Below are positions 1-10,970 of a DNA stretch of 64,000 nucleotides, one piece after another. Source of the DNA: Geotalea sp. SG265 (GTDB lineage Bacteria > Desulfobacterota > Desulfuromonadia > Geobacterales > Geobacteraceae); assembly GCF_022808985.1 (NCBI RefSeq), contig NZ_JAKZFT010000008.1, positions 102,649 through 166,648 on the forward strand, read 5' to 3'. The notes under the pieces are model-generated. The model saw only the letters and a program-made list of their open reading frames with translations, made no database searches and was not told where the DNA came from. The number at the start of each line of letters is the position of its first letter. Within the stretch, counting starts at the first letter, position 1. The position numbers and the translations under genes were made by a program.

Positions 1-781
1 TGACTTCAACATAGTAGCGGGCACCGCTTCGCTTCAACAGCAGGTGATGGTTGCCTGGCGCAATTAAAGCCCGTCCACGCACCACCGTGTCGTTGTTCTC
101 CGCCTCTTTCACCGAAACCTGGCAAATGCCGTCGAGCCTTTGTGAAAAGGCACGGGTAAAGCCCTCCGGCATGTGCTGGACGATTACTATGCCGGGAGAA
201 TCCGCCGGCAGCACCTCGAGGAATGCCCGCAATGCTTCGGTCCCTCCGGTGGAGGCTCCCACCACCACAACCTTTTCGGTGGTCTGGATCATAGCCTTGG
301 AGGTGGGTTTGGCAATGATCACGTCGGCGGTCAGCTTCGGAGCAACGGCACGGGGCTTTGCTGCTACCCTTTTCAGCCTGGCCTGGCTGGCAGCCTTGAC
401 CACATCGCAGATGCGCACCCGGGATTCTTCCAGGAACTGCTTTGTCCCCATCCGCGGTTTCTGTATGATTTCCACTGCCCCGTATTCAAGCGCCTTGACT
501 GCCGTTTCCGAACCGCTGTCCGTCAGGCTCGAGCACATCACCACCGGGATGGGATACTGACTCATGATCTTGTGGAGAAAGGTTAAGCCGTCCATGCGGG
601 GCATCTCCACATCCAAGGTTATGACGTCGGGCACCTCGTGCCTGATCCGTTCGGCGGCGATAAACGGATCCGCTGCCGTGGCTATCACGTGGATCTGGGG
701 GTCCGATTCAAGAATTTCGACCATTGTCTGCCTGACCACCGCAGAGTCATCGACGACAAGTACACGGATCTTTTCTTTCAT
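1..781 (-). CDS. cheB: CheB protein-glutamate methylesterase (partial, C-terminus off the left edge)
   Basis: Removes methyl groups from (and deamidates) chemoreceptor glutamates to reset sensory gain; cytoplasmic. About 260 residues are visible. An N-terminal receiver domain (acidic pair D11-D12, phospho-acceptor D56 in [11 protein letters not shown]) is joined by a linker to the esterase domain, where the nucleophile S177 lies in GASTGGTEA and H203 in VQHMP. The third catalytic residue (Asp) would lie beyond the window edge. The start at 781 gives the normal receiver N-terminus. It lies 31 bases after cheR on the same strand, so the two are probably co-transcribed and oppose each other on the MCPs encoded upstream. 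Confidence 0.95.
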   Translation of the reverse strand, partial: MKEKIRVLVVDDSAVVRQTMVEILESDPQIHVIATAADPFIAAERIRHEVPDVITLDVEMPRMDGLTFLHKIMSQYPIPVVMCSSLTDSGSETAVKALEYGAVEIIQKPRMGTKQFLEESRVRICDVVKAASQARLKRVAAKPRAVAPKLTADVIIAKPTSKAMIQTTEKVVVVGASTGGTEALRAFLEVLPADSPGIVIVQHMPEGFTRAFSQRLDGICQVSVKEAENNDTVVRGRALIAPGNHHLLLKRSGARYYVEV

Positions 782-812
782 ATCCACCACTCTCTTGCCG
801 GTTGGGATGTGA

Positions 813-1667
813 TCACCGGAGTTTCCTGTATACCGTCGGGTGAACCGCCGTAAGGGGCACGTTCAAGCCGCTGAGCGTTTCCGAATGCCCCATGAAGATA
901 TGGGAACCGGGCGCCATGTGGGTATAGAAGTGGTTCAGCAGTCTTTCCTGGGTCTTTCGGTCGAAATAGATGATGACGTTTCTGCAAAAGATGATATCCA
1001 GCTGCTCCCGCATGCCGAAGTCGCCATCCATGAAATTCAGCCGGCGGAAACAGACCCTGTCGCGCAACTCGGGCACTATCCTGACCCGCGGATTGGCTCT
1101 GTCCTTGCTGCGCAACAGATACTTCCTCTTCAGGTTCGCGGGAACCGGAATGACCCGCTCCTCATCGTAAACGGCCACCTTTGCCTTCTCCAGAACCCGG
1201 GATGATATGTCGGTCGCCAGTATCTCGAACCTGAAGCCGGGACACATTTCGCCAAACTCCGACAGCACCATGGCCAGGGTATAGGGTTCCTCTCCCGAAG
1301 AGCACCCGGCGCTCCAGACCATCAGCTTTTTCCCCTGGTGTCTGTTTTCCCATTCGGGCAGTACCCTGTCGAGAAGGTAGTCAAAATGTTCAGGTTCACG
1401 GAAGAAATCGGTCTTATTCGTAGTCACCAAGTCTATCATCTGGATGATCTCTTCTTCCATTCCCTGGTCACTGAAAAGAAATTCGCAGTATTCGGCAAAC
1501 GTGGGTATGCCCAGCGTCCTCAGCCGTTTTTGCAGCCGCGCCTCCAGCATGGTCTTTTTAGCCTCCGGCATTTTGATGCCCAGTTCCTCGTAAATAAACT
1601 GGCTCAGCCGGTTAAAGTCCTTTGAGGACAGGGATTGACGTCCATTGTGATCTGAAGCACTCTCCAT
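813..1667 (-). CDS. cheR: CheR chemoreceptor methyltransferase
   Basis: SAM-dependent O-methyltransferase that methylates MCP glutamates in the cytoplasm. The 284-residue length is normal. An N-terminal helical CheR_N domain (about 15-80) precedes the catalytic domain with [11 protein letters not shown], the SAM-binding loop [14 protein letters not shown] (about 119-132), ATDIS and [13 protein letters not shown]. It is followed by cheB. A terminator separates it from the multi-HAMP MCP gene upstream, so cheR-cheB probably has its own promoter in the 100 bases before 1667. The receptors upstream end in aromatic-x-x-Phe, which could tether this enzyme (inference). Confidence 0.95.
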   Translation of the reverse strand: MESASDHNGRQSLSSKDFNRLSQFIYEELGIKMPEAKKTMLEARLQKRLRTLGIPTFAEYCEFLFSDQGMEEEIIQMIDLVTTNKTDFFREPEHFDYLLDRVLPEWENRHQGKKLMVWSAGCSSGEEPYTLAMVLSEFGEMCPGFRFEILATDISSRVLEKAKVAVYDEERVIPVPANLKRKYLLRSKDRANPRVRIVPELRDRVCFRRLNFMDGDFGMREQLDIIFCRNVIIYFDRKTQERLLNHFYTHMAPGSHIFMGHSETLSGLNVPLTAVHPTVYRKLR

Positions 1668-1766
1668 TACTACCCCCTGAAAAGTTCTGCCGGTGCGACA
1701 GATATTCTTGCAGAACTTATCGGATCAAGGGAGCGCAATATTTAGCCGGTTGAGATGAGGAACACG

Positions 1767-1806
1767 AAAAAAGGCAGAAGGCCGGCTCACGCTCGACTTC
1801 TGCCCT
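1767..1806 (-). terminator. Rho-independent terminator after the multi-HAMP MCP
   Basis: On the minus strand an 8-bp stem (GGCAGAAG with CTTCTGCC) is followed by six Ts. It ends the cheW-MCP transcript before cheR. Confidence 0.8.
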
Positions 1807-1830
1807 TTGGATAGGTTATGTGTGAGATGG

Positions 1831-4035
1831 TCAGAATTTTTCGAAGTCGTGGTCCAGGCCATCGCTGATAGCATTCAGATCCAGATCGTGGCCCAGAGCC
1901 TGTTTTGCCGGTTTTACCTTTTCCGTCTGAGCAAGGTGCTGGATATGCACCTTGCGGGGCTGGACCGTCCAGTTGGAGGCGGGAGCCTGCACCGGCTTTT
2001 TCCTGGCGGATTCCCGCTCCTCGATGCGGAAAAAGGAGATACTGCACTGGAGCTGTTCCGCCTGGGAGGCCAGCTCTTCGGCAGTGGAAGCCATTTCTTC
2101 CGAAGCCCCGGCATTCTGCTGAATCACCTGGTCCAGTTGCTGGATTGCCTTGTTGATCTGCTCGGCTCCAGTATCCTGTTCCCGGCTGGCGGCGCTGATC
2201 TCCTGCACCAGCTCAGCCGTTTTCTGAATATCGGGCACCATCTTCGTCAAAAGATCACCGGCTCTTTCCGCCACTTCCACGCTGGAGGCGGACAGTTCGC
2301 TGATCTCCGCAGCCGCCTTCTGGCTTCGTTCGGCCAGCTTGCGCACCTCTGAAGCGACGACGGCAAAGCCTTTGCCGTGTTCCCCGGCGCGGGCCGCCTC
2401 GATGGCCGCATTGAGTGCCAGCAGGTTAGTCTGGCGGGCAATCTCCTCGATGATGGATATCTTCCCGGCGATATCTTTCATGGCGTGGACCGTCTCTTCC
2501 ACCGCATTGCCCCCTTCCTGGGCATCGCCGGCGGACTTCACGGCGATCTTTTCCGTCTGCAGGGCGTTGTCAGCATTCTGCCTGATGTTGGAAGACATCT
2601 CCTCCATGGATGACGACGCCTCTTCGGCTGCCGCCGCCTGCTCGCTCGCCCCCTGGGACATCTCCTCCGAGGCTGAGGACATCTGCTGGCTCCCCGAAGC
2701 CACATTGTCGGCGGCATTCTTCACTTCGCCCACAATCTCCGTCAGTTTTTTCACCATCATGGAGAGGGCCTGCATAAGCGTGTCATTGGCTGAACGTTCG
2801 TTGACCTTGACCAGGAGATTCCCACCTGCTATTTCCTGTGCCAGGGTGGTGACCGTGTTCATGGCTTCGATGAGCTGGTTGATATTGTTCTTGATTTCGT
2901 TGAAATCGCCCCGGTAGGCATCGGTAATGACCGGCGGCAGGTCTCCCTTGCTGATCCGGTTCACGTACTGGGCGGTCATGGTGAATGGAGCGACGAAGGC
3001 ATCCACCAGGCGGTTGATCCCATCCAGCAGTTCTCCCCACCCCCCTCGGTATGCTGAGGTATCCCCGCGCCGGTCGAGTTTTCCTTCCTGAATCGCCGTG
3101 ATCAGAGCCGCCGTATCCTTGAGAATCCCCTTGATGGCTGCAACCATGGCAGTGAGGTTCTGACCCAGAAGATCCTTGTCCGAACGGATTTTGATATCCA
3201 CCGACATATCCCCTGCAGCCACTCTTTCCGCAGCCAGTGCAGATTCCCTCAGGCTGTTGATCATGTTCCTCATGGCAGCCAGCAGTTGCCCCGTCTCATC
3301 GGCTGAGACGACGTCAATATCCACGGTCAGATCCCCGTCGGCCAGCCTGTTGGCCACATCGACCGCTTCCCCGATGGGTTTTTTGATGCTGCGGGTGATG
3401 AGGATGCTGATCAGGAAACCGACTGCTACGGCAATGAGGCTGACGATGATCATCAGCATGACCGTGCTGTCTCTTTTTCCCGTTACCAGCTTCTTGGCGC
3501 CTTCCATGGCCTTGTTGGCATCCTGGGCAAAATCGACGGCGGTCGATTCCATCTTATGAACTTCATCCTTCACCTCGCCGATGGCCTTGTTAGCATCGGC
3601 GGTGGTAGTGATCCTGCCCGCCTTGACCTGTGAATGGACCTTGTTGAAGCCGGAAACATAAGTGGCAAGGTTATCCTTGATGATCTGGACATGCTGCTTC
3701 TGCTCCGCGGCATAGACCGCCTTTTCCATGGCGGCAATACGCTCCTCGACCTTCTCGCGCTCGCCGTTCCACTTTTTGTAGTACTCATCAACCTTCTCGG
3801 CATTATCGATGTTGATGAACATATCCTTTTCGTAACGGCGCAAGCCGAGGATATTGGCACGGGCACGAGCCGAATGCTGGGCGATCTGTGCATCCGTGTC
3901 CAGCATCTTCACCGTCGTTCCCGAGACCGCGCTGACCCCCCAATAGCCCAATACCCCCACCAGCAGCAACAGGACCAGCACAAGCCCGAAACCGAAACCC
4001 AGGCGCACACCTATTTTCATATCGGCAATCTTCAT
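1831..4035 (-). CDS. Methyl-accepting chemotaxis protein with multiple HAMP-like modules
   Basis: Transmembrane chemoreceptor, 734 residues. The start at 4035 ([12 protein letters not shown]) is preceded by GGAGGG; a longer reading from 4098 has no ribosome site. TM1 is about residues 7-32, followed by a periplasmic helical sensor of about 160 residues and TM2 at about 192-216. At least two, probably three, HAMP-like segments follow between about 215 and 470 ([28 protein letters not shown]), and then the MCP signalling hairpin with [21 protein letters not shown]. The protein ends DHDFEKF. It follows cheW by 31 bases. The ligand is not predictable. The hairpin DNA is nearly identical to that of the two other MCP genes nearby. 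Confidence 0.93.
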   Translation of the reverse strand: MKIADMKIGVRLGFGFGLVLVLLLLVGVLGYWGVSAVSGTTVKMLDTDAQIAQHSARARANILGLRRYEKDMFINIDNAEKVDEYYKKWNGEREKVEERIAAMEKAVYAAEQKQHVQIIKDNLATYVSGFNKVHSQVKAGRITTTADANKAIGEVKDEVHKMESTAVDFAQDANKAMEGAKKLVTGKRDSTVMLMIIVSLIAVAVGFLISILITRSIKKPIGEAVDVANRLADGDLTVDIDVVSADETGQLLAAMRNMINSLRESALAAERVAAGDMSVDIKIRSDKDLLGQNLTAMVAAIKGILKDTAALITAIQEGKLDRRGDTSAYRGGWGELLDGINRLVDAFVAPFTMTAQYVNRISKGDLPPVITDAYRGDFNEIKNNINQLIEAMNTVTTLAQEIAGGNLLVKVNERSANDTLMQALSMMVKKLTEIVGEVKNAADNVASGSQQMSSASEEMSQGASEQAAAAEEASSSMEEMSSNIRQNADNALQTEKIAVKSAGDAQEGGNAVEETVHAMKDIAGKISIIEEIARQTNLLALNAAIEAARAGEHGKGFAVVASEVRKLAERSQKAAAEISELSASSVEVAERAGDLLTKMVPDIQKTAELVQEISAASREQDTGAEQINKAIQQLDQVIQQNAGASEEMASTAEELASQAEQLQCSISFFRIEERESARKKPVQAPASNWTVQPRKVHIQHLAQTEKVKPAKQALGHDLDLNAISDGLDHDFEKF

Positions 4036-4066
4036 TACACCCTCCTTCCCATTGCATCCAACTCCA

Positions 4067-4576
4067 TCAGCCGTTGGAGACCTGGGAGATATCGTCATCC
4101 ACGGCCTGTACCGCCGTCAAATCATCACCGGAAAAAATCTTGTCGATATCCAGGATCATGATGAACTGCTCGTCCCGCTTGCCCATACCGCGGATGAAAT
4201 CGGTCCTCATCCTGGTGCCGATGCGCGGCGGGGGTTCGATCTGGTCGGGCTCCAGATCCAGCACCTCCTGCACCGAATCGGCCATGGCGCCAAGGACTGT
4301 AATTTCGCCGTCCACTGCCACTTCCACAATAATGATGCAGGTATTAACGGTGTTTTCCGTGGCATCTATGCCGAATTTCAGCCGCATGTCCACCACCGGC
4401 ACAACGTTGCCCCGCAGGTTGATCACTCCGCGCATGAAATCGGGTGTTTGCGGCACCTTGGTCACCGTCGTGTAGTCCAGAACCTCCCGCACCTTTCCGA
4501 TATCAAGAGCAAAAACTTCTTCGTCAAGGGTAAAGGTAAGATACTGCGTTGTTTCCCCAATACCGGCTCCATCCAT
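4067..4576 (-). CDS. cheW: CheW chemotaxis coupling protein
   Basis: Scaffold that couples MCP signalling tips to CheA; cytoplasmic. The 169-residue protein has the CheW fold: [21 protein letters not shown] near the N-terminus, [20 protein letters not shown] in the middle and ILDIDKIFS near the C-terminus. The start at 4576 is chosen because AAAGGGGG lies 6-7 bases upstream; an in-frame Met at 4597 has none. The following gene on the same strand is a multi-HAMP MCP, so receptor and adaptor are probably co-expressed. Confidence 0.95.
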   Translation of the reverse strand: MDGAGIGETTQYLTFTLDEEVFALDIGKVREVLDYTTVTKVPQTPDFMRGVINLRGNVVPVVDMRLKFGIDATENTVNTCIIIVEVAVDGEITVLGAMADSVQEVLDLEPDQIEPPPRIGTRMRTDFIRGMGKRDEQFIMILDIDKIFSGDDLTAVQAVDDDISQVSNG

Positions 4577-4668
4577 GTTAATACCCCCTTTAGACAAAAA
4601 ACTTTTTAAGCGGCTGAACTTACTTATCGTATTCTTCCGGTCATTTCTTTAGGACGAAGACCATGCAG

Positions 4669-4696
4669 AAAAAAAACGCGGCCCGCGGTGCGGCGT
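4669..4696 (-). terminator. Probable terminator after the MCP at 4717
   Basis: A GC-rich hairpin with one mismatch is followed by eight Ts on the minus strand. It separates the MCP-carbonic anhydrase-MCP operon from cheW. Confidence 0.6.
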
Positions 4697-4716
4697 CCCC
4701 GACTATCATAGTGCCC

Positions 4717-6462
4717 TTAGAATTTCTCAAAATCATTGTCAAGATGATCGATCCCCAGATCCAGATCATGACCTGCAGCAGCTTTGCTCGGGTTGCCGTT
4801 GGTTTTTTCCGTCTTGACCGCCAGGTGCTGAATCTTTACCTTGTGGGGCTGCACGACTGTTTTCTTAAAGGATGGTGCCGAAGTGACATTCTTCCGCAGT
4901 TCCCGGTCGTCTATGGTGAAGAAGGAAATGGAAGATTGTAGCTGTTCCGCCTGGGAGGCCAGCTCTTCGGCAGTGGAAGCCATTTCTTCCGAAGCCCCGG
5001 CATTCTGCTGAATCACCTGGTCCAGTTGCTGAATAGCCTTGTTGATCTGCTCGGCTCCTGTGTCCTGCTCCCGGCTGGCGGCGCTGATCTCCTGCACCAG
5101 CTCTGCAGTCTTCTGGATATCGGGCACCATCTTCGTCAAAAGATCACCGGCTCTTTCCGCCACTTCCACGCTGGAGGCGGACAGTTCGCTGATCTCCGCA
5201 GCCGCCTTCTGGCTTCGTTCGGCCAGCTTGCGCACCTCTGAAGCGACGACGGCAAAGCCTTTGCCGTGTTCCCCGGCGCGGGCCGCCTCGATGGCCGCAT
5301 TGAGTGCCAGCAGGTTAGTCTGGCGAGCAATCTCCTCGATGATGGATATTTTCCCGGCGATATCCTTCATGGCGTGGACCGTCTCTTCCACCGCCTTGCC
5401 CCCTTCCCGGGCGTCACCGGCGGACTTCACAGCGATCTTTTCAGTCTGCAGAGCGTTGTCGGCGTTCTGACGGATGTTGGAAGACATCTCCTCCATGGAT
5501 GACGACGCCTCTTCGGCTGCCGCCGCCTGCTCGCTCGCCCCCTGGGACATTTCTTCCGATCCGGAGGAAAGCTGCTGGCTCCCCGAAGCCACGTTGTCGG
5601 CGGCAGTCTTCACCTCCGAGACAATTTCCTTTATCCGCTCCACCATATCCTTCATGGCTGCCAGCAGCATTCCCGTTTCATCCCTGCCGCAGACATCAAT
5701 GGTCACGGTCAGATCCCCTTTGGCCAGGGCATTGGAGACCTCAACCGCCTCTTTGAGAGGCTTGGTGATGCCGCGGACAATGAAAATGCCGATGCCAATA
5801 CCGAGGATGAGCGTGGCAATGGTCAAAAGTATCATCCCTTTGATGGCCAAGGCTTCGTCCGCCTCGATCCGCTTGGTGGTATCATCCACATTCTTGGAGG
5901 TGGTCTTCTTGAGGGTATCCAGGGCCGTCTCCAGCTGGTTCCCTTCCCGCTCCACCTTGGCCTCGGCGCCAGCTGCAGCAGCGAGTTTGCCTTGGATCAG
6001 CAGGGTCAGTACCTCGCCGACCTCTTTCTCGAAACCCTTGTATTCCCCCTCGACGGTTTTCAGCTGAGAGGCTATCTCGGTGAACTCCTTCTGGGATGCC
6101 GCATCCCCGGCCGTTTCCTTCAGGGCCTTGTTCACCAGGGCATCGGTCTTTTTCAGTATTTCGTCAGCTTCATTGGCGCTCTTGGAGAATTCCTCCGCCG
6201 TTTTGCGCAGTTCCGCCTGTTCATTGGTGATGCCCAGTCGCACGGCCCGATTGAAAATTACCAGCTGGTCCATCTGGACGCCGCCGACGTCGTTGATGGC
6301 CTCAGAGATGGGTATCTCCTGCTCTGCCAGCCCCTTGACCTCATCACCGGCATTCATCAGCTTGGTGATGCCAAAAGCGGCCAGAACAGCCATGAGAATC
6401 ATTATGATACCTACCATGCCGAGAATCTTTGAGCCGATCTTGAAATTTTTCATGAAATGCAT
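4717..6462 (-). CDS. Methyl-accepting chemotaxis protein
   Basis: Inner-membrane chemoreceptor of 581 residues. TM1 is about 11-31, a helical periplasmic sensor of the 4HB_MCP type fills about 32-205, and TM2 is about 208-230 ([20 protein letters not shown]). One HAMP domain and the conserved signalling hairpin follow. The C-terminal tail ends HLDNDFEKF, matching the aromatic-x-x-aromatic pattern of CheR-binding tails. GGAGG upstream supports the start at 6462. It lies 17 bases after a periplasmic carbonic anhydrase gene and is probably co-transcribed with it. The ligand is unknown; a link to CO2 or bicarbonate is only suggested by the neighbour. Confidence 0.93.
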   Translation of the reverse strand: MHFMKNFKIGSKILGMVGIIMILMAVLAAFGITKLMNAGDEVKGLAEQEIPISEAINDVGGVQMDQLVIFNRAVRLGITNEQAELRKTAEEFSKSANEADEILKKTDALVNKALKETAGDAASQKEFTEIASQLKTVEGEYKGFEKEVGEVLTLLIQGKLAAAAGAEAKVEREGNQLETALDTLKKTTSKNVDDTTKRIEADEALAIKGMILLTIATLILGIGIGIFIVRGITKPLKEAVEVSNALAKGDLTVTIDVCGRDETGMLLAAMKDMVERIKEIVSEVKTAADNVASGSQQLSSGSEEMSQGASEQAAAAEEASSSMEEMSSNIRQNADNALQTEKIAVKSAGDAREGGKAVEETVHAMKDIAGKISIIEEIARQTNLLALNAAIEAARAGEHGKGFAVVASEVRKLAERSQKAAAEISELSASSVEVAERAGDLLTKMVPDIQKTAELVQEISAASREQDTGAEQINKAIQQLDQVIQQNAGASEEMASTAEELASQAEQLQSSISFFTIDDRELRKNVTSAPSFKKTVVQPHKVKIQHLAVKTEKTNGNPSKAAAGHDLDLGIDHLDNDFEKF

Positions 6463-6479
6463 AGTCGTTTCCTCCAGTC

Positions 6480-7379
6480 CTAAAGATAAGGCTTATAGGT
6501 CAGCGTCGTTTCGCCGCTGTCCAGATCGTAATAGGCGCCGATGATCCGCACATTGCCGTCCTCCACCGCTTCAGCGACGATCGGGCTGGCAGAACGGATC
6601 TTCTCCGCCACCATCTTCACGTTGGATTTGACAGATTTGCATTGGAAATCGCAGCCGTGGCCTCCAGAACTTGCTGTCGTTCTGGCCTTGTCCACGGCCG
6701 GCTTGATGGTATCAACCAGCGTCTTGATGTGACTGGGAGCGTCTCCCCCCTTGATGGTGGCATCTACTGCGCCGCATCGTTCATGACCAAGAACGACGAT
6801 GAGCTTGGCCCCCAGATGATCAACCGCATATTCGATACTCCCCAGGGCAATGCTGTCGACGATATTGCCCGCAGTGCGGATGACGAAGAGGTCGCCGAAC
6901 CCTTGATCGAAAAGGAGTTCCGGCGGAACTCGCGAATCGGAACAGCCGATGATGATGGCAAACGGATTCTGCCCTTGGGCAATCGCTGCTCTCCGAGCCG
7001 GCTTACGGTTTGGTCCAGTTACCCGGGCTTCTACAAAGCGCTTATTTCCCTCAAGGAGCCGCTTGATTCCCTCTTCTGGTTCAACTGCTTCCACATGGTG
7101 TGCAGAGACCGCCCCGTGCTTGCGTGCGTCTGCCGTATGATGTGACGAAGAAGCTTTTTTCTTTTTAGGAATACCATCATGGCTACCTTTGCCCTGGGAG
7201 CTCCTGGTAGAATCCTGTGCCGCCGGCTCGACCTTTGAGTGTTCGGTCGTCGGCTGCCCCCCTAGTCCGGCCTTGAACTCCTGGACTCTCACATCCGTTT
7301 CGCTGCCGGCATGCACCTGCAAACCAATGAAAAGTATCGATGAAGCAACTGTCAAACCTCGAATGATTCCATTTCCCAT
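6480..7379 (-). CDS. Beta-class carbonic anhydrase, exported
   Basis: Zinc enzyme interconverting CO2 and bicarbonate. The 299-residue protein has an N-terminal signal peptide (about 1-24, ending QVHA) and a low-complexity basic/His linker (about 40-95). The beta-CA domain carries zinc ligands C146 (CSDSR, with D148/R150 dyad), H199 and C202 (GHERCGA). The signal peptide implies a periplasmic location, unlike the common cytoplasmic forms. It sits between two MCP genes with gaps of 39 and 17 bases, so the three probably form one operon. Family assignment is firm; a role in taxis is inference. Confidence 0.92.
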   Translation of the reverse strand: MGNGIIRGLTVASSILFIGLQVHAGSETDVRVQEFKAGLGGQPTTEHSKVEPAAQDSTRSSQGKGSHDGIPKKKKASSSHHTADARKHGAVSAHHVEAVEPEEGIKRLLEGNKRFVEARVTGPNRKPARRAAIAQGQNPFAIIIGCSDSRVPPELLFDQGFGDLFVIRTAGNIVDSIALGSIEYAVDHLGAKLIVVLGHERCGAVDATIKGGDAPSHIKTLVDTIKPAVDKARTTASSGGHGCDFQCKSVKSNVKMVAEKIRSASPIVAEAVEDGNVRIIGAYYDLDSGETTLTYKPYL

Positions 7380-7418
7380 ATGCCCCCCTTAACCATTCGT
7401 TATATTATGAATGTCTAT

Positions 7419-9110
7419 CTAGAATTTCTCGAAAACACCATCCAGATGGTCACCGGCATCACCCATGTCGATATCGTGACCTGACGCTGCACCGCGAAAG
7501 CTGGAAACCTGTTGGGCTTTGGCCAGGTGTTGAATCTTCACCTTTTGGGACTTGACATCCGTCCTTGAGGCCGAAGAGGAAACCATGCTCTTATTCCCCT
7601 CATGACGATTGTCAATCTTGAAGAAGGAAATAGCCGATTGGAGCTGTTCCGCCTGAGAAGCGAGTTCTTCGGCAGTGGAGGCCATCTCTTCCGAAGCCCC
7701 GGCATTCTGCTGGATCACCTGGTCCAGTTGCTGGATTGCCTTGTTGATCTGCTCGGCTCCAGTATCCTGTTCCCGGCTGGCGGCGCTGATCTCCTGCACC
7801 AGCTCTGCAGTCTTCTGAATATCGGGCACCATCTTGGTCAAAAGATCACCGGCTCTTTCCGCCACTTCCACGCTGGAGGCGGACAGCTCGCTGATCTCCG
7901 CAGCCGCCTTCTGGCTCCGTTCAGCCAGCTTGCGCACCTCGCTCGCTACCACGGCAAAGCCCTTGCCGTGCTCGCCTGCGCGGGCCGCCTCAATGGCCGC
8001 ATTGAGGGCTAGCAAGTTAGTCTGGCGGGCGATTTCCTCGATGATGGATATTTTGCCAGCGATATCCTTCATGGCGTGGACCGTCTGTTCCACTGCCTTG
8101 CCCCCTTCCTGGGCATCGCCGGCAGATTTCACGGCGATTTTTTCCGTCTGGAGTGCGTTGTCGGCATTCTGCCGGATGTTGGAGGACATCTCCTCCATGG
8201 ATGAGGATGCCTCTTCGGCGGCGGCCGCCTGCTCGCTCGCCCCCTGAGACATCTCTTCCGACCCGGACGAGAGCTGCTGGCTCCCCGAGGCCACGTTGTC
8301 GGCTGCCGTTTTGACTTCGGCTACTATACCCTTGAGCTTGTTCACCATGTCCTGCATGGCGGCCAGCAATATGCCCGTCTCATCCTTGCTGGTTACGGCT
8401 ATTGCTACCGTCAGATCGCCTGCCGCAAGACGGTTCGATACGTTAACGGCCGTATCGATAGGTTTGGTTATACTCCGTGTGATCACCACGGCTATAACCA
8501 AACCCACAAGCAGAGCAAGGACACAAAAGCCAATGTCCATAGTGCGGGTAGACCTGTAGGACTTGTTGGCCTCCTTGTAGCGGAAATCGATGCGCCCCTC
8601 ATTGTAATTGATCAACTCATCGAAGCAGTCCTGTACTGCCTTATTAAGCCTCATCCCGTCTTTCGCAAACATTGCGGCTGCCTCACTGGACCTGTTTGCC
8701 AGCGCAAGCTCCACCATCGCGTTATTGACCCCTTTCGAGCCCTCCATTGCGTCTTTGACCTTAGTGATCAGCTTCTTACCCTCGGCATTCTCCTCGAGCT
8801 TTTCCAGCTTGGCTATCGAATCTGCATAGACAGCCCGCAAGGCGTCTATTTGCTGTTTTTCCTCAAGCCTTTTCCCATGGTCATCAACAATGATCATCTG
8901 CTGGATCGCGGCAGTGGTTTTATACATAGATTCAGACGCTGCACTGGTCTCCTTGATCTTTTCATAATTGACATCGACTATGCGTTGCAGATGTTCTTCA
9001 ACATTGGCCATACCTTTGATGGAAAAAAAGGTCAGTGTCACGGTAAGGAGTAAAACTGCAATAAATCCTGCCAACAGCCGGATGCCGATCCTGAGATTTT
9101 GTATGCCCAT
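7419..9110 (-). CDS. Methyl-accepting chemotaxis protein
   Basis: Inner-membrane chemoreceptor of 563 residues, first gene of the MCP-carbonic anhydrase-MCP operon. TM1 is about 10-30, a helical periplasmic domain of about 160 residues follows, and TM2 is about 192-212 ([17 protein letters not shown]). Then come one HAMP domain ([10 protein letters not shown]) and the MCP hairpin. The tail ends DGVFEKF. Its hairpin shares long identical DNA stretches with the MCPs at 1831 and 4717 but has more silent changes, so it seems the most diverged of the three. The ligand cannot be read from sequence. Confidence 0.93.
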   Translation of the reverse strand: MGIQNLRIGIRLLAGFIAVLLLTVTLTFFSIKGMANVEEHLQRIVDVNYEKIKETSAASESMYKTTAAIQQMIIVDDHGKRLEEKQQIDALRAVYADSIAKLEKLEENAEGKKLITKVKDAMEGSKGVNNAMVELALANRSSEAAAMFAKDGMRLNKAVQDCFDELINYNEGRIDFRYKEANKSYRSTRTMDIGFCVLALLVGLVIAVVITRSITKPIDTAVNVSNRLAAGDLTVAIAVTSKDETGILLAAMQDMVNKLKGIVAEVKTAADNVASGSQQLSSGSEEMSQGASEQAAAAEEASSSMEEMSSNIRQNADNALQTEKIAVKSAGDAQEGGKAVEQTVHAMKDIAGKISIIEEIARQTNLLALNAAIEAARAGEHGKGFAVVASEVRKLAERSQKAAAEISELSASSVEVAERAGDLLTKMVPDIQKTAELVQEISAASREQDTGAEQINKAIQQLDQVIQQNAGASEEMASTAEELASQAEQLQSAISFFKIDNRHEGNKSMVSSSASRTDVKSQKVKIQHLAKAQQVSSFRGAASGHDIDMGDAGDHLDGVFEKF

Positions 9111-9240
9111 CTTTCGTCTCCCTGTATCTTTTTCGGTTTTAGAAGGTTGTAGGTCTATCCATTACAGAGGCTTATCGGAATGGGTCTTTTTTAACTTAAA
9201 CCTTATTCGTCGCAACTTTTCATTTCAGTGGCAAGAGACG

Positions 9241-9269
9241 CAAAAAAAGCCATGGCGAGTACCATGGCT
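9241..9269 (-). terminator. Strong Rho-independent terminator after the PAS kinase
   Basis: On the minus strand an 8-bp perfect stem (AGCCATGG with CCATGGCT) and a short loop are followed by seven Ts. Confidence 0.85.
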
Positions 9270-9296
9270 GTCGGCAAAAAACTGCTTCTGTGTTTT

Positions 9297-10769
9297 TTAT
9301 AAATTGAAAAAGAAGGTCGCTCCCTTCTCGATCTCCCCCTCTGCCCATATCCGCCCTCCATGGCGGTGGATGATTCGCTGGACCGTGGCAAGGCCGATGC
9401 CCAGGCCAGAGAATTCTTCTGGATGATGCATGCGTTCGAAGGGCTTAAAGAGCTTTTTGGCGAATTTCATGTCGAATCCGGCACCATCATCGCGGATGAA
9501 ATATACCCTTCGCTTTTTATGCTCCACCACGCCGAACTCAATGGTCGCCTGCTGGTGCTTTGCCGTGTACTTGCAGGCATTGTCCAGCAGGTTTCGCAAC
9601 GCCAGCATCAAAAGCCTTTTGTCTCCCTTTGCCGCCACCTCCGGGGCCACGAGCCACTGAATGATCCTCCCGGCGTAGGTGAGTTGCAGGTCCTCCATGA
9701 TTGCAAGGCACATCTCGCTCAGGTTCACCTCTTCCACCTGCAGATCGCCGCGGGTCAGCATCGTCAGCTCCAGGAGGATGTCGATAACCTCCTTCAGCTG
9801 AATGCTGTTACGTTGTATGCACTCCGCATAGGCGCGCCCCTGGTTATCGAGACTTTCGCAGCAATCCTCCAGAAGCGCTCGGCTGTACCCTTCCAACCTG
9901 GTAAGCGGAGCGCGGAGATCATGGGAAATGGCGTAGCAGAATCCTTCAAGTTCCCGGTTGGAAGCCTCAAGCTGGGCAGTCCGCTTCAGTACTCTCCCCT
10001 CCAGTTCTTCGTTCAGCAAGCGTATCTCGTCCTCGGCCCTCTTGCGGTCGCTAATATCACGGTTACTCCCCCGGATACCGATGAAGTTTCCATCTTCATC
10101 ATAAATCGGCCGGCAGATATGACCGATCCAGCACAGGCTGCCGTCAGGCTTGATGATGCGAAAGGCTACCGGGTTCGTCCAGCGCCCCTCTTCAACCTCC
10201 CTTCTATGGGCGTCGTAGCATTTCAAGTCATCGGGAAAAATTATTCGGTTGAAAAGCCCCTGATCGGCAAGGAACTCTTCCGCGCCTCGGCCGGTAATTT
10301 CCCTACAGGCCGGTGATGAATAGACGAACCTCCCCTCGGGATCCTGCCAAAACTCCCAACCGTAGGTATTGTCCGCAACAATCCGGTATTTTATCTCCGA
10401 TGCACGCAGCTTTGCTTCTGTGCGCAAGCGCTCTTCAATCTCCCCTTTCAGCCGCTGGTTGGCCCGTTCCAGCTCAGCCGTTCGCTCCATGACCTTCATT
10501 TCAAGATTTTGATTGGAGCGAAATAACGCCTGCTCCGCCAGATGCAACCGCTCCTCGCTTCGTCGCAGTCGTCTGCTCCCCAGATAGATCCCTCCCATCC
10601 CCACCAGCCAGAGAACGAGCAGGGAAAGGCTGTTTTCCAGGAGAGCGAGCCGCTCGATATCGCTTATGAGTGCCACTGCCGTAGCTGAGACGGAGAACGT
10701 CCAGATCAGGACCGAGTACCGCCCAACCTTCACGCATGCAGTATTCGGCCTGTTGACCCCATTTGCCAT
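9297..10769 (-). CDS. PAS-domain sensor histidine kinase
   Basis: Membrane-anchored kinase of about 490 residues. Two hydrophobic segments lie near the N-terminus (about 15-60), followed by a coiled coil (about 65-130) and a PAS/PAC domain (about 135-245, with SPACREITG and GSNRDISDRKRAE). The HisKA phospho-acceptor His is in YAISHDLRAPL, and the HATPase_c domain has NLLDNACKY, DDGAGFD and GLGIGLATVQ. The kinase half resembles phytochrome-like kinases. The start at 10769 (MANGVNR) is preferred over an upstream TTG, but neither has a strong ribosome site. It lies downstream of the cheA terminator and upstream of an MCP gene; no response regulator is adjacent, so its partner is unknown. Confidence 0.88.
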   Translation of the reverse strand: MANGVNRPNTACVKVGRYSVLIWTFSVSATAVALISDIERLALLENSLSLLVLWLVGMGGIYLGSRRLRRSEERLHLAEQALFRSNQNLEMKVMERTAELERANQRLKGEIEERLRTEAKLRASEIKYRIVADNTYGWEFWQDPEGRFVYSSPACREITGRGAEEFLADQGLFNRIIFPDDLKCYDAHRREVEEGRWTNPVAFRIIKPDGSLCWIGHICRPIYDEDGNFIGIRGSNRDISDRKRAEDEIRLLNEELEGRVLKRTAQLEASNRELEGFCYAISHDLRAPLTRLEGYSRALLEDCCESLDNQGRAYAECIQRNSIQLKEVIDILLELTMLTRGDLQVEEVNLSEMCLAIMEDLQLTYAGRIIQWLVAPEVAAKGDKRLLMLALRNLLDNACKYTAKHQQATIEFGVVEHKKRRVYFIRDDGAGFDMKFAKKLFKPFERMHHPEEFSGLGIGLATVQRIIHRHGGRIWAEGEIEKGATFFFNL

Positions 10770-10850
10770 TGCGCCCACCAAAGCTTAATTTAAAAATGTT
10801 AACATTATATTCACCTAATTCTAAAAATAAAGAGAAATGTGCTGCTGAAT

Positions 10851-10882
10851 AAAAAAGGCATGATCCATCAGGACCATGCCTT
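10851..10882 (-). terminator. Rho-independent terminator of the cheA operon
   Basis: A 12-bp hairpin with one wobble pair (AAGGCATGGTCC with GGATCATGCCTT) followed by a T run on the minus strand, about 90 bases after the cheA stop. Confidence 0.85.
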
Positions 10883-10970
10883 TCTCCAGCCCCAGCAATG
10901 GGGGGAAGGATCGCAAGCGGAATAAGCTGAGTATCCACATCGCGCTTAGCGCTAAAGTTATGTGTGAAAG

